This document shows positions 1-10,910 of a stretch of DNA of 64,000 nucleotides, in pieces. The notes below the pieces were generated by a model that saw nothing but the letters and a program-made list of their open reading frames with translations, was not told the DNA's origin and did no database searches. How positions within the stretch are numbered: the stretch's first letter is position 1; every line of letters starts with the position of its first letter. This DNA comes from Amphibalanus amphitrite (taxonomy: Eukaryota; Arthropoda; Thecostraca; Balanomorpha; Balanidae), in NCBI RefSeq assembly GCF_019059575.1, contig NW_024881570.1, positions 558,001 through 622,000 of the forward strand, given 5' to 3'. The translations under genes were made by a program, and so were the position numbers.

Positions 1-320
1 TCTCGTTGAGCGAAATCGAATGCCGTTTGAATTTTGAAAATCGGCCCGTTAGATCTCGAGATATCAAGGGGGGTCGTAAACAGCCCCCCCCCCGACTCGC
101 TTCACGAATAGGACTCCCCAATTCCCAGTGCTCTGGAGCCGCCCCTGGTAAAGTTATGAACTTGAAATTTTTAGGGAATGTGCCCAATTTAGTTTTAGGA
201 AAAGTCAGAAAATTTCAGCATCGTAGCTTCAGCGGTTTCGGAGATATTCCCGAAAAACCTGAGGGGTGGATAAAAATAACCCCCCCCCCCCCTGCCACTA
301 ATAGGGTTAAACGCTAGCAC
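1..320. repeat. Fragment of the C-tract/TTAA repeat family
   Basis: Two long cytosine tracts lie near 83-93 and 281-292, and the segment ends in AGGGTTAAACG. A phrase of the type ATCGGCCC...CTCGAGATATC near 40-66 is also shared with other repeats in this window. This resembles the terminus of the TTAA-bounded family described at 60358-61393, but the partner end is outside the window, so element limits cannot be set. Confidence 0.4.
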
Positions 321-1259
321 CATTAACATTTAATAACAGAACCACTGTTTCTGTTAGTTTTCAGATCTTCTGAGAAAGTATCTGAGAAATGTTACATGAG
401 GGCTGATATCAGCCATTTCCCCAAGAATAAGCTTCCATATCAGTCACTCGTGCTTGTGACGGAGATGAGATATATGTCTGCCTCTCGGAAACAGCTTCCA
501 AAGAAGGTTGTAATATATGGACAAAGTTTGGGGCATGATCGGACTAATTTGAGCATAAGACAGTGTTAAACTTACGCTAGCATGAGCAAGTTTTTGCGGT
601 CACGTTATCATATCGATTCACATCTAAAGCGGACATTGTCTTTTTTTCATGCTATTCCTGAAGAAGTATTTTTCTCTTTATGTATGAATTGGAACTGCAA
701 ATTACACAGGTCAAAGTACATTTTACGATCACGTTTAATGAATAAATTTATTACGCACTTCGCATAATTGATTTAGAGAAATAATAATCCGTACGGCACA
801 CACGCGTATGACATTTGTCTGGATCTACACGGCTGCTCTGCCGTCTGACAGCAAATCTATTTCCGTCTAATATAGGGTGACTTATGGTCTGGCGGTAAAA
901 TTGGCGGTGCAAAGTCCGGTGCCGGGGAAATTCCTTCCCTTTCATTCGTAGCGTAACGGCTTTTCTCGACACTTGTTGCATACGGAGGAGCATCAATCAG
1001 CACCGATGTCTCCACTTTGCCATTTCCGTGATTAATAGTTGGTCTTTTGATACATTGACTAGGCCCATTTACATGGGCAGTGCAACGTCAGGTTCCTCAT
1101 ATATAACTTATACAAATGTCATAAGCTATGTACATAAACAAGCAAATGTTCCCTGGCTAGGAATACGCCCATTACTTACCCGCAACTAACCAATTCCATA
1201 GCATGATGAAAGGGGTGCCGAAATGATGAAACGAAAGCGGTGACCTTTATATACGCCAG
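321..1259. other. Unassigned intergenic sequence
   Basis: No coding signature, RNA gene or recognisable repeat end was found in this stretch. The short open frames here have no domain-like composition. Confidence 0.4.
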
Positions 1260-1925
1260 CCGGTATCATATGTACAAAAGTGATGAGCCGACGCGGCAAA
1301 TTGCATGCCATTGGCTGCTATCACACGGGGCCATCGGAGCCCCAGCCCGGTCCGGTGATACGGAGCCCCTGCTGACCTCTGCGGTACCGGCATAACGACC
1401 GACAGACACGACCTGCCGGCCGACCCGGTCTCTGGAATGTCGTGACGCCCTGCCGCCTGTCACGGACGGCACAGTCACGGTGACAGCACACCCGTGTCAG
1501 GTGACCTGGCGGGACCGGGGTCACCGGTCACCGGTCAGCGCCGGTCACTGGCCACTGCACCAGTCTGCACCCGGCGGCCGTGGTGACCGCGCCGCGTCGG
1601 CCTGCAAACCGCAGCACCACTGACCGAGTTCGGACTCAGCCGATCGATGTTAACACGCACACTGACTGTCGCTTTCGTTCCGCCTCGGCCCGGCGCACCC
1701 CTCCCCAGCTGCCGCCGCCTGGTCTTCGTTCGGCCGCCCCCGCCCCCGCCCCCGCCCCCGCCGCAGCCGACGGTCATCGCCCCACTACCGCCGCCGCGCC
1801 GACTGTCGCCGGTCGCCCGCTGCCGCTCCAGCCCCTGTCCACTGATTCCCTGCTTCCACCCCTGTTTACTGAGGGTCCTGGTGTCTCCCCCACCGGTGTT
1901 CGATCCATGCACGCGTGAATAACCA
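1260..1925. other. CpG-rich block, possible promoter or 5' exon
   Basis: This block is much richer in G+C and CpG than its flanks, with imperfect GGTCACCGGTCA-type repeats near 1500-1545 and a proline-coding CCGCCC run near 1735-1765. Overlapping open frames occur on both strands and look like compositional artefacts. It could be a CpG island for a gene reaching out of the window; no exon could be supported. Confidence 0.3.
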
Positions 1926-2013
1926 GAGAGAGGTCTATGAGCCTGCTCTGCATCTTGCTCCCGTACGCCTCACGCGCAGAGGAGGAAGAGGGAGGGAAGG
2001 AGAGAGATAGAGA

Positions 2014-2015
<2 letters not shown>

Positions 2016-2104
<89 letters not shown>

Positions 2105-2129
2105 CGAGAGAGCGAAAAGGAGGGAGGGA

Positions 2130-2191
<62 letters not shown>
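2016..2191. repeat. (GA)n microsatellite in two blocks
   Basis: An almost pure AG dinucleotide run occupies roughly 2016-2098. A short impure spacer with GCGAGAGCGA and AGGAGGGAGG follows, then a second AG run at about 2133-2191. The long Leu-Ser open frame across it on the minus strand is a shadow of the repeat. Confidence 0.95.
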
Positions 2192-2195
<4 letters not shown>

Positions 2196-2570
2196 GAAGG
2201 GGCAGAGATAGGGCAAGATATGATATGACGTGATTAAAATATGATTAAAACGTGATTAAAATATGATATGACGTGATATGAAAGACTCGATAAGATATGA
2301 TAGGAATGCTTTCGGGGCACAAAAAGGACAGATTTAGGTAATATCAAAATTGCATAATGTGCTTCTCTTTTGTAATATCTGTTCAAAGAGCAATTATAAC
2401 CAATAAACTCGCTTTAGCAGCAAACAAATTGGTTTTGTGCTCCCTCGTTCATTTGTGACTGGTACAGTCGCATGGGGAAGGCAACAGATGGTGCACGGCT
2501 GCCCTTTGAAGTTCGCCATCGACGTGGGCCGACTGAACATCGACTAATCGGACCATGGCCTAACAGGAGG

Positions 2571-2646
2571 CGTGGCCGGTGTGATGACGTCACACCTGTG
2601 TTGCAGCAGTTCGTCCTTCCGCTGACGCAATATCACACCGGCCACG
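2571..2646. repeat. 15-bp inverted repeat with a CRE palindrome
   Basis: Perfect 15-bp arms (2571-2585 CGTGGCCGGTGTGAT and its complement at 2632-2646) flank a 46-bp loop. The palindrome TGACGTCA, the consensus cAMP response element, lies at 2585-2592 on the edge of the left arm. No gene is visible next to it. Confidence 0.6.
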
Positions 2647-3274
2647 AAAGGTCGGGGAACGGAACTTGACTCAGCGGTTGACATACACGATTATCGAGCA
2701 TGACGCGATGAGGAAACGACTCTGAGATGCCACAAACTCGATCAGTGATCCGACATATGGAGACAAATGGGCAGCGTAGCCGTGCCTCGTCCGCTACTGT
2801 ACTATTCAAAGCCGGTTCTGGAGCTTTGCGAAAGTCATGACGCTGTGGTCATGACTGACAGATGGGTTCTATTTCAGCCCGCGGTGTGTTGGCGCAGTGG
2901 GACGTCAAAACGGAAGTCCCGCAACGGCGCAACGAGTGACCGTTCTCCTGAGAGTAGAATGAGTGTGCTGTGGGCGCAGTAAGCTGCAGTAAAACGTGTC
3001 CACGAGAGAATATTTTGGCCTGGCTTCTCGTACCTGAGCAGTTAAAATGTATTCGTGTCTCCCCTTACTCAGCGCTTCTGTGGTGCACCATAGCCATTTC
3101 TTGCACGCACAAAGTATTGCTATACAAGACAAATGTGTTTCAGTGTCTGTGTGTGTCTGACAAATGTGTTTCAGCCCATTCGCATTTCGCTATGCGATGT
3201 GTTTCTTGTGATTACGATAATGTGTCGTAAGATTATGAGGAGAATATCATACGTTGTTCTTCCATTACTTTAAC

Positions 3275-3345
3275 CATAGATAACATGAACTACCTATGTA
3301 CATGAACTATGGTAGCATGAACTATGGTAGTTCATGTTATCTATG
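3275..3345. repeat. Short hairpin with perfect 20-bp arms
   Basis: CATAGATAACATGAACTACC at 3275-3294 is the exact reverse complement of 3326-3345. The loop contains further partial copies of ATGAACTATGGTAG. It lies just outside the large fold-back element that starts at about 3346. Confidence 0.7.
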
Positions 3346-5516
3346 CTTTAACCATTAAAACGCCTTTTGGGCGAAGAACGAGCGAGCGAGATAGTGAGCC
3401 CTGCACGTGCGTAAGGGCGAGAGGGTACTTCCAACGGGCTTGCGCAAAGCACCCTTCTAACCGGTCGCTAGCGGTGTGCCAAATTTGAACGCAATCGGCC
3501 CAGCCGTTGCCAGATATCTGGAAGCGGCATTCTGCACGTGCGCACGTGCAACCGGGGATCAAACTGACTTTTGCACGGCACCCTACTAACTGGTCCCCAA
3601 CCGTGTACCAAATTCGAGCGCAATCGGCCCAGCCGTTCTCGAGATCTGGAAACGCCCCCTGCACGTGCGCACGTGCAGTAGCACCCTAACCGCAACACAT
3701 GGGAATGCATTGCCTGGTGGGTGCCTACCTGTAGGCCAAGTTTCAGCGAAATCGCCCCAGTAATTACCGAGTTATTGAAATGGGAACAAATTTGGCACCT
3801 CTTATTGTTGTATTTTGCACGTGCACTGGGGGTGACCCACATGCATCGAGGGTATCCTATTTTGGGTAGAAGGGATTAGTGGTGTCAATCGGAACTTAAA
3901 TCTTCGGAATTCCGATTTTGTCCAATGTCCAATTCGGAATTCGGTTGGACAATGGCAGCAGGCTTTGGACAACTTTGGACAATCGCTTGCTACACCTCAA
4001 CATTTTTAAAAAGTAGTCGTGTTTAACACTGATTGGCTAAAAAAGTTCAGCTTTCGATATGATTAACACTTCTTTTGAGCTTGTAAGGGTACATGAAAAG
4101 CAAATTAAATAACAGTGTTGAGTGTAAAATATTGCGTAGGTGTCGGACATCTTTGGACAAATGGCTGGCTTGGACATTTTCGGACGGACAATCGACGTAA
4201 GCATTAGACATTGGGCGGACTTTGGACATACGTTTTCTGAAATTGACACCACTAGAAGGGATGCTGCAACCCTACAAAAATTACCGCAATTCAATCGCCC
4301 AAGCGGCTGCTGAGATATGAGCCTCTCAAAATCACTACTTTTGCAAAACAGCTTGAACACCCTTGACTTTTCACGTGGCACGTGCCACGACGGTCACTGA
4401 TATGTATCAAAAGTAGTCAATTACGGGGTAGAAGGGATGGGGCTACCAAACAAAAAAGACCGCAGGCCAATCGGTCCAGCGGTTGCTGAGATATAAGCCT
4501 CTCAAAAGCGTTACAGGCCGGGCCGGGCCGCTCATACTGAGATTTTTCCGTTGAAAAGACTCACTTCGCTCGCTGCGCTCGCTCGCTCGTAATAACGGAA
4601 AAATCTCAGTATGAGCGGCTCATACTGAGATTTTTCCGTTGAAAAGATTCACTTCGCTCGCTGCGCTCGCTCGCTCGTAATAACGGAAAAATCTCAGTAT
4701 GAGCGGCCCGGCCCGGCCCGGCTCGGCCCGGCCTGTAACGCTTTTGAGAGGCTTATATCTCAGTAACCGCTGGACCGATTGGCCTGCGGTCTTTTTTGCT
4801 GGGTAGCCGGGCATCCCTTCTACCCCGTAATTGACTACTTTTGATACATCTCAGTGACCGTCGTGGCACGTGCCACGTGAAAAGTCAAGGGTGTTCAATT
4901 TGTTTTGCAAAAGTAGTGATTTTGAGAGGCCCATATCTCAGCAGCCGCTTGGGCGATTGTCTTGCAGTAATTTCTGTAGGGTAGCTGCATCCCTTCTACC
5001 AAAGGTCGGATACTCTTGATCTATGTGAGTGACCCCCAGTGCACGTGCAAAATACAACAATAAGAGGTGCCAAATTTGTTCCCATTTCAATAACTCGGTA
5101 ATTACTGGGGCGATTTTGCTGAAACTTGGCATACAGGTAGGCACCCACCAGGCAATGCATTCCCATGTGTTGCGGTTAGGGTGCTACTGCACGTGCGCAC
5201 GTGCAGGGGGCGCTCCCAGATCTCGAGAACGGCTGGGCCTATTGCGCTCAAATTTGGTACATGGTTGGGGACCAGTTAGTAGGGTGCCGTGCAAAAGTCA
5301 GTTTGGACCCCGTTTGCACGTGTGCACGTGCAGAATGCCGCTTCCAGATCTCAGGAACGGCTGGGCCGATTGCGTTCAAATTTGGCACACCGCTAGCGAC
5401 CGGTTAGAAGGGTGCTTTGCACAAGCCCGTTGGAAGTACCCTTTCGTCTTTCCGCACGTGCAGGGCTCACTATCTCGCTCGCTCGTTCTTCGCCCAAAAG
5501 GCGTTTTACTGGTACT
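3346..5516. repeat. Large fold-back element (family A, inverted pair)
   Basis: The sequence starting near 3357 (AAAACGCCTTTTGGGCGAAG) returns as its reverse complement ending at about 5507, and the homology continues inward on both sides to a centre near 4615. A separate copy lies at 10911-11785. The interior alternates phrases resembling CAATCGGCCCAGCCGTT with palindromes GCACGTGCGCACGTGC at roughly 100-bp spacing. The centre holds two tandem hairpins, each with TACTGAGATTTTTCCGTT and its complement around a (CGCT)n-like loop. The left arm is interrupted by the MITE at 3877-4254. Long open frames across the arms (for example 5029-5673 plus) have no known domain and appear in mirrored form in each copy, so I treat them as noncoding. 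Confidence 0.85.
3877..4254. mobile_element. Nonautonomous hAT-like MITE, 378 bp
   Basis: The ends are inverted repeats (TAGTGGTGTCAAT at 3877 and ATTGACACCACTA ending at 4254), directly flanked by an 8-bp duplication GAAGGGAT at 3869-3876 and 4255-4262. The other arm of the host fold-back and the copy at 10911-11785 lack this insert, which confirms insertion. Eight-base target duplications fit hAT, P or Merlin transposases; hAT is the most likely. The interior is built from many imperfect TTTGGACA/TGTCCAA units and has no coding capacity. Confidence 0.85.
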
Positions 5517-5910
5517 GATATTTTTCCGTTATATTGAAAAGACTCGCTTCGCTCGCTGCGCTCACTCGTTCGTAATTATGCTGTGTGTTATTCAGCATTT
5601 CGGATATTTGCAATCGAAGGACACCGTGAGATCGATGTGTAAGTACAATGTAATTCATTGCTTTATTTATTAGGTGATAGAAAATTGCAATCAGAGTTGC
5701 CCTAAGGAAAGAACCATTACCTAGGAAATAATGAGCATGCCACATGGCGACTTAAGTGATTCGATGGCAATTAATATCGCAGATAATTGCAATACGATCG
5801 TGTACCAAAAATTAAGCACGCCTCGGTTTGCAAAGATTGGATATTGAACATTAATACATACTTTACGGTGCGTTCACTGGAGATTAACCGTGCGTTAATT
5901 CGAAGGTAGC

Positions 5911-5936
5911 CGTGCACCAATTTAAATTGGTGCACG
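5911..5936. repeat. Perfect 26-bp palindrome
   Basis: CGTGCACCAATTT is followed directly by its exact reverse complement AAATTGGTGCACG with no spacer. It contains a central TTTAAA and flanking GTGCAC sites. Confidence 0.75.
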
Positions 5937-6080
5937 CGCGTGCAGTGATGACTTTCTCGACTGAAGTTTTTCGGAAGGGTCATTGACTTTATTCTTAGAA
6001 TTCCCATAAAAGGCCCTTTTAGTGGCATGGGCTAGGTTTAATTTTGATTTAAATTCGCACCGTTAAGCATGTCAATTAGT

Positions 6081-6243
6081 TTAACACATGGTTTCCGTGC
6101 ATAAATGGTTTTAACGCACTCGTGGATGGAATGGAGCACTCGTGCGTTAATGCACTCGTTTCACTCGTGCATTAACACACTCGTGCTCCAATCCATCCAC
6201 GTCGTGCGTTAAAACCATTTACACACGGGAAACCATGTGTTAA
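6081..6243. mobile_element. TTAA-bounded MITE with long inverted repeats
   Basis: The segment begins TTAACACATGGTTTCC and ends with the near-complement GGAAACCATGTGTTAA. The arms of roughly 75 bp pair along most of their length, including GCGTTAA...TTAACGC and GGAGCAC...GTGCTCC, around a short loop near 6150-6165. The outer TTAA at both ends is what piggyBac-type insertion leaves, so a nonautonomous element of that type is likely. No coding sequence. Confidence 0.65.
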
Positions 6244-7526
6244 TATATATTAGACATTGGACAATGGACATACCTATCGATAACTTACGCCGCATCAAAA
6301 TACACTCCAATAGCCCTTTGGATTGTATTGCTTTCTATAGAATGGATCATACGGAAGCCTAACGACGTCTATAAGCGTGCCCGATGCGCCGTTGGTTCTT
6401 TAAATTTCGGTGCAGTGGTGGCGTTTATTAGATGAGATTTACGTGACGTGAGGAATCGATGGACCGCGGCGGCCAGACGTCCGACGTCACCGAAAATCGA
6501 GTGGCCGCGTCACGACACCCGGCTCCGGTCGTAAGCGTCTGCTAGGCCCGCCACCAATTGGCAGTCATCAGTGCGTGCAGTTGTCTGTTGGCATGTGTCC
6601 AGTCCAGTCTTCTATTCGTTCGCAAGGTGCCTGGGAGTGTTAGGATGGCTCACAGGTAATGATACGGATATCCGTGACTTTTGTAAAAAAAAAAAAAAAC
6701 AATCTTTAAAAATCATTAAAAATATATATCAAAAAAACAAATTAAAAACGTGGGGCAACGACACCATGTTTGGTGCATGAAGAAGACACTTAATCTTTTC
6801 ACAAATCAAAAAATTTCAATTTTTTGTCATTAACGGTCAATTCATCATGTAACCTTCATTGAAATGAAAAGCACAGCTCGCCCTAGCTTGACGGACTAAA
6901 CGATCGAAGTGCAACTTTCAGCGATTGATGGAGTGGCATGGTGTAGGCATGCATTGCATACGTGATCTAAGATTTTCCATATCGGTTATATAGGTTCAGG
7001 CCAATTTAGTGGCCTCTTCATCAATGGTTAAAAGGAGAAAATACAATTTGGAGGCGCCAATTGGAGGCGTATTACTTATCTCTATTTTCTTATTATCAAA
7101 AGATACCTATTTCGCTTGCGTGTGCAAGATATCTCAAAGGTCATATGAGGCGAAGAAAGGGTCACAGAATGGTTGAGAAATGTCCAGGTCATGTTTACTT
7201 TTAAGGTGTAAAAGATTTTGACAGACTTATTAGTGTAATAGTACCTCGATATTGTCACTGACGAAGGCACCCAGCAGGGTGCCTTCGGCTGGGCTCGCTG
7301 GATCTGACACACCGATGCGCGGCACTTTCAAAAGTCTGTACAGGCAACTGTAAATGCTTGCTCTCAATGCAAATGCGACTGCATCTCACCTAACCCACCA
7401 ATGTCTCTCATCCGAGGCGCTGCTACTTCTCACCTGACCACTTCACGTCACCTACCGCCATATCATCACCTACCCCAGTACTCAGTAGCCTCCACCATGG
7501 TATGTCGTATGTATGTACCACTCACC

Positions 7527-7557
7527 CGGCGTTCTGCTGCTCGTTGCCGTCCCCCAT
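7527..7557 (-). CDS. Possible first coding exon in a CpG-rich block
   Basis: On the minus strand an ATG at 7557 sits in a full Kozak context (GCCACCATGG) and opens ten codons reading MGDGNEQQNA, followed by GG and a strong donor GTGAGTGG at 7526. The surrounding CpG-rich segment (about 7500-8060) would be its 5' region. I could not find a next exon of matching phase: a candidate near 7240-7312 is out of frame. The product is unknown and this is only a candidate. Confidence 0.3.
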
Positions 7558-8062
7558 GGTGGCCGTGTCGTCCGGCCCGGTCGGCGGCACGGCGTGCAGT
7601 GACCGCAGCCGCCGGCGTCGGCACTAGGTGACTAACCTTCAGCTGACCCGGCTGACCGGGACGGACCGGGACCACCGACGGGTGCGCCGTGCGCCGACGC
7701 AGCGCCGCGCCGCCGACCGGCTACCCTCTGCTATCGAGCCCGCGCGCCGCCCCCGCCGCGCCGACACGCTGATACGCTCCGCCGGCCGGCCATGGGCTGA
7801 CCGCGCGTACCTATCATCGGATCGACGACGTAAAATGATGCGGCCGTCGGGACCGATGCGTCGGCCGAGACACCGTTCGGAAACGGTGCGGGTATTCGAC
7901 GACCGGCAGGTTCTCCGAGTCGCGCAGAGCTCGTCGAGGAGGAGTCGGAGTTCGAGAAGGATAATCTGTCGGCAGCTGAGATGTCATGCCGTGCAGCTGT
8001 CTCGAATTGACGTGTCAATCAGCCGCGATCGACAGCTGGTGCCGCGCTCGCTCAGCCAGTAA
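7558..8062. promoter_or_regulatory. CpG-island-like block
   Basis: G+C and CpG are sharply raised relative to both flanks. Open frames run on both strands with Arg-rich or Ser/Ala-rich compositions typical of CpG islands rather than of proteins. It lies immediately upstream of the candidate minus-strand first exon. Confidence 0.35.
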
Positions 8063-8230
8063 GTCGTCACGCGATAATGCCAGTGACAAACGGGGTCCAA
8101 GTCGACATCAAAGGAAGCTCCTGCGTGCTGTAGCTCATTACATATTTGCGTAGTAGTGGTTTGTTGTATGCACATTGAATAAAGTTCTATAATCGAGTGG
8201 CGAGCGGCAACGATCACAAAATTAGAAATA

Positions 8231-8306
8231 GCGCGGTTCTAGTGGCGCGGTTGGTAAGGCGTTGGTTCGGGGCAAGGGAGGAGCCGCGTTCGATTTCCAG
8301 CGCCGT
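8231..8306 (+). repeat. tRNA-derived SINE head or tRNA pseudogene
   Basis: A box-A-like phrase TAGTGGCGCGGTTGGTAAGG (about 8240-8259) is followed about 33 bp later by a box-B-like CGCGTTCGATTTCC. A clean cloverleaf is not formed: the acceptor ends do not pair well. This pattern fits the polymerase III promoter head of a tRNA-derived SINE better than a functional tRNA. The body and 3' end could not be delimited. Confidence 0.4.
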
Positions 8307-8309
8307 CTG

Positions 8310-9286
8310 TCCTCCGCGCTGCCAGACCTACCTTAGCCACTAGGAGTGATGCAGGCCCTTGATATTGTAACCTAAAATAATAGAGAATGCTCACTCCAGC
8401 AATTGGTGAAAAGCGCCAGTTGGAGGGAGTAACAGCAGAAAAATGCAGATGAGTCTGGGTTTAATTCGGACCACTCCACGGTCGAGGATTGCCAATTATT
8501 TATCACATAGTGTGACGCAATCATATGTATATCATAATTTGTCATCAAAAGAAAATCAAAACCAGTATGTGATGTGTATTTCCTGAGTCATATGACACTT
8601 CTCGATCATTTGATATTTACAGACACAATACGGTGAGTGTAGTGGCACATAACACAACATTTGTGCATTCATACATATACACAAATACTATCATCAACCA
8701 GATGTAGAGACATTTCTTATATGAACGTGGCTCAGCGCATGCATTACGGCCGCGTGTCGATATAGTAGCTATCTGTACCCCCTACCTACCTTGCGTTATC
8801 ATTTCGGAACATCTCAATATTATTTGGTGTAAGAACGCCCTCCCGAGCCCCGTATCGCGGCCAACTATGCTGAACACCCCAACCGAAGACTGTTTCGGTT
8901 GTTTTTCAATTAACGAATAGTGTTTGTCAAAAAATAATTCTAACGAATAGTGTTTGTCAATTTTCAAACAACCTGCGCTAACAAAACTATATAATATATC
9001 GCCTAGTTATATGATATTGCATATGTTCATGAGTCAGCTCTAAGCAATTACCTTAAAAAAATGTGTTCAAAATTGGAAACTCTGAGGCAATTACCAATTA
9101 ACAACGATAAAAGTCCTTGCCTGTACCTTGCCTTATCTGTGGATACTTTTAAAAGAAATGCGGAGTTTACTTCGGCAATAGGAATTTCTCTTTCATTCGA
9201 GCACAGCAAATCGCCAAATCAATCCTGGCTTTATAGCACTGCATGGTATACCTAATGGTCATATACTTCCTTACTTGAAAGTAGTC

Positions 9287-9290
<4 letters not shown>
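8310..9290. other. AT-rich unassigned sequence
   Basis: No gene, RNA or element end was recognised. A short tandem duplication of TAACGAATAGTGTTTGTCAA occurs at about 8911-8960. Confidence 0.35.

Positions 9291-9378
<88 letters not shown>
9291..9378. repeat. (TA)n microsatellite
   Basis: About 44 uninterrupted TA units. The sequence is its own complement and would extrude as a cruciform. Confidence 0.97.
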
Positions 9379-9383
<5 letters not shown>

Positions 9384-9820
9384 ATAAAAAGCTTTCACTT
9401 ATATGCTAGATGCTTCGCTGTAGGTTATACAGACTCTTCAGTGGTCTGTGGGTGTTGTTGAACATGAAAAACAGAATACGATTCGGCAAGCCGTTGGATG
9501 ATAATCGCTGCGATCGCTGCCTTGACAGTGGGGAAATACCTGCATTGCCGATTGTCTGATAAAATATATCATGCCATGAGTAGCGTCCTACAACTAAACC
9601 AACTAGACTCCACTAATTTCCCCGAGGACAAACTAACACTATCATGACGTCAACAGGCACTTCCCGGAACAGATTATTAAACCCACGCATCTAAAACCAT
9701 CTGGCTTGACACGCCACCGCCATAAGTGCGGCGCCGGCCTCTATCAGACCCCCGCTCAGCCCGGCGCCTACCCGCGCCCGGCGGTATGTCACGTACCCAG
9801 TGAGGTCCAGCGCCGTCTCA

Positions 9821-10846
9821 TCACAGCTGGACGTCCTCCCAGACCTCTGTCGGCTCGACAGGCAGGTCACGGTCCGTCGGCGGCGCGCCCGGCCCGTCAG
9901 AGCCGCTCGTCTGGCGGCGAGAGTTCGTCTCCGGCGCCGTGAGCCGCGGCGCCCCATCGGCTCCCGGCCGCGGGGAGTGGCTGATGGGTGATTTCTCGCT
10001 GCTGCTCGTGATGACATCGGCCTGGTCGGATGTCGTGGTGCTGGTGCGGGTATCGTTACACTGTCCAGAGGCCACTCCGCTGGCCTGTGCGGTAGGCACG
10101 GCGCTGGTCTGCTCAGACGCAGTCGAGACAGTCTGCTCGGTGGACGCCGTGTCGCTCCGTTCGCCGTCTGCTGTCGTACTCGGGTCAGCAGGAACCATAT
10201 CACGCTCGGAGGTCACTGCACTGGCTGTTTCCTCGGCGAGCTTCTGACCGCGGTCTTTTTCAGTCGGGTGCTGAACTCCGTCTTCAGCGGAAGCCATTTC
10301 GCCGCCTTCATCTACGGGGGTCTTTTGGTTTTGTTCCTCAGTCACATTCTGATCGCTTTGTTCCGCAACAGCCTGACTATTTAGTTCCACAGTTTGTTCC
10401 GCAGCAGCCTGACCGTTTTGTTCCACAGTGACCTGACCAGTCTGTTCCGCAGTGGCCTGACCACCTAGTTCCGCAGTGACCTGCCCCGTACGTTCCTCAG
10501 TGACCTGGTTATTATGTTCCGCAGTGACCTGGCCAGTCTGTTCCGCAATGACCTGGCTAGCCTGTTCGGCAGTGACCCTCTCGGTCTGGTCGGCGGTGCC
10601 GAGGTGGATGGCGGCCGGTCCCGACAGACCTCTGCGGTGACCGCGCACCACCACCACGGGCTGGGACACGGCCGACCCGGCCGACAGGTCAGCGGCCGCC
10701 GCGGCTGCAGCCGGCTGCCGCTGCGGGGGCTGGTGATGGTGGTGGTGCCGCTGCGGCGGCGGCTGGGATCCCGACGGGGAGTCCGGGGAGAACGCCGCAT
10801 TATCCACACCGTCCTGCGTGCAGCCAACAGAGCATGGTAACAGATA
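9821..10846 (-). CDS. Probable terminal exon of a low-complexity protein
   Basis: The minus strand is open for about 340 codons from an acceptor (TTTCAG, exon starting 10846; an alternative acceptor puts the start at 10853) to a TGA at 9821. The start is therefore probably spliced and no initiating ATG was assigned. The encoded segment has a His/Pro/Gln stretch and an Ala run. A tandem region of degenerate octapeptides of the type (V/A)TAEQTGQ follows, then a Ser/Thr/Glu-rich tail ending EVWEDVQL. No domain is recognised. The octapeptide repeat comes from a 24-bp repeat around 10390-10580, so the open frame could partly be a repeat effect. Upstream exons were not found. Confidence 0.45.
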   Translation of the reverse strand, partial: YLLPCSVGCTQDGVDNAAFSPDSPSGSQPPPQRHHHHHQPPQRQPAAAAAAADLSAGSAVSQPVVVVRGHRRGLSGPAAIHLGTADQTERVTAEQASQVIAEQTGQVTAEHNNQVTEERTGQVTAELGGQATAEQTGQVTVEQNGQAAAEQTVELNSQAVAEQSDQNVTEEQNQKTPVDEGGEMASAEDGVQHPTEKDRGQKLAEETASAVTSERDMVPADPSTTADGERSDTASTEQTVSTASEQTSAVPTAQASGVASGQCNDTRTSTTTSDQADVITSSSEKSPISHSPRPGADGAPRLTAPETNSRRQTSGSDGPGAPPTDRDLPVEPTEVWEDVQL

Positions 10847-10910
10847 CTGAAACCTGCAAGGACACCGTCATTCAGCCCAATTCTTCAATCGAAAGATCAG
10901 CTGTTATTAT

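Larger units (their letters stand above)
5517..7259. other. Intergenic sequence with palindrome and A-run
   Basis: Apart from the palindrome at 5911-5936 and the MITE at 6081-6243, this stretch holds a homopolymeric A run near 6685-6699 and AT-rich sequence. No gene was recognised. Confidence 0.4.

Noticed and set aside
1535..1922. Overlapping 90-125-codon frames on both strands of a CpG-rich block
   Set aside because: They are produced by GC-rich low-complexity sequence: poly-Pro, poly-Gly and poly-Ala in alternate frames, with no splice or domain support.
1935..2216. Leu/Ser-rich 93-codon frame on the minus strand
   Set aside because: It is only the translation of the (GA)n microsatellite.
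5029..5673. 214-codon plus-strand open frame in the family A fold-back
   Set aside because: The same frame appears, altered, in each repeat copy on mirrored strands. It has no recognisable domain and follows the repeat's internal periodicity.
7238..7312. Candidate second exon for the minus-strand ATG at 7557
   Set aside because: It has a fair acceptor and donor, but the first exon ends in phase 2 and this segment then hits a stop before its donor.
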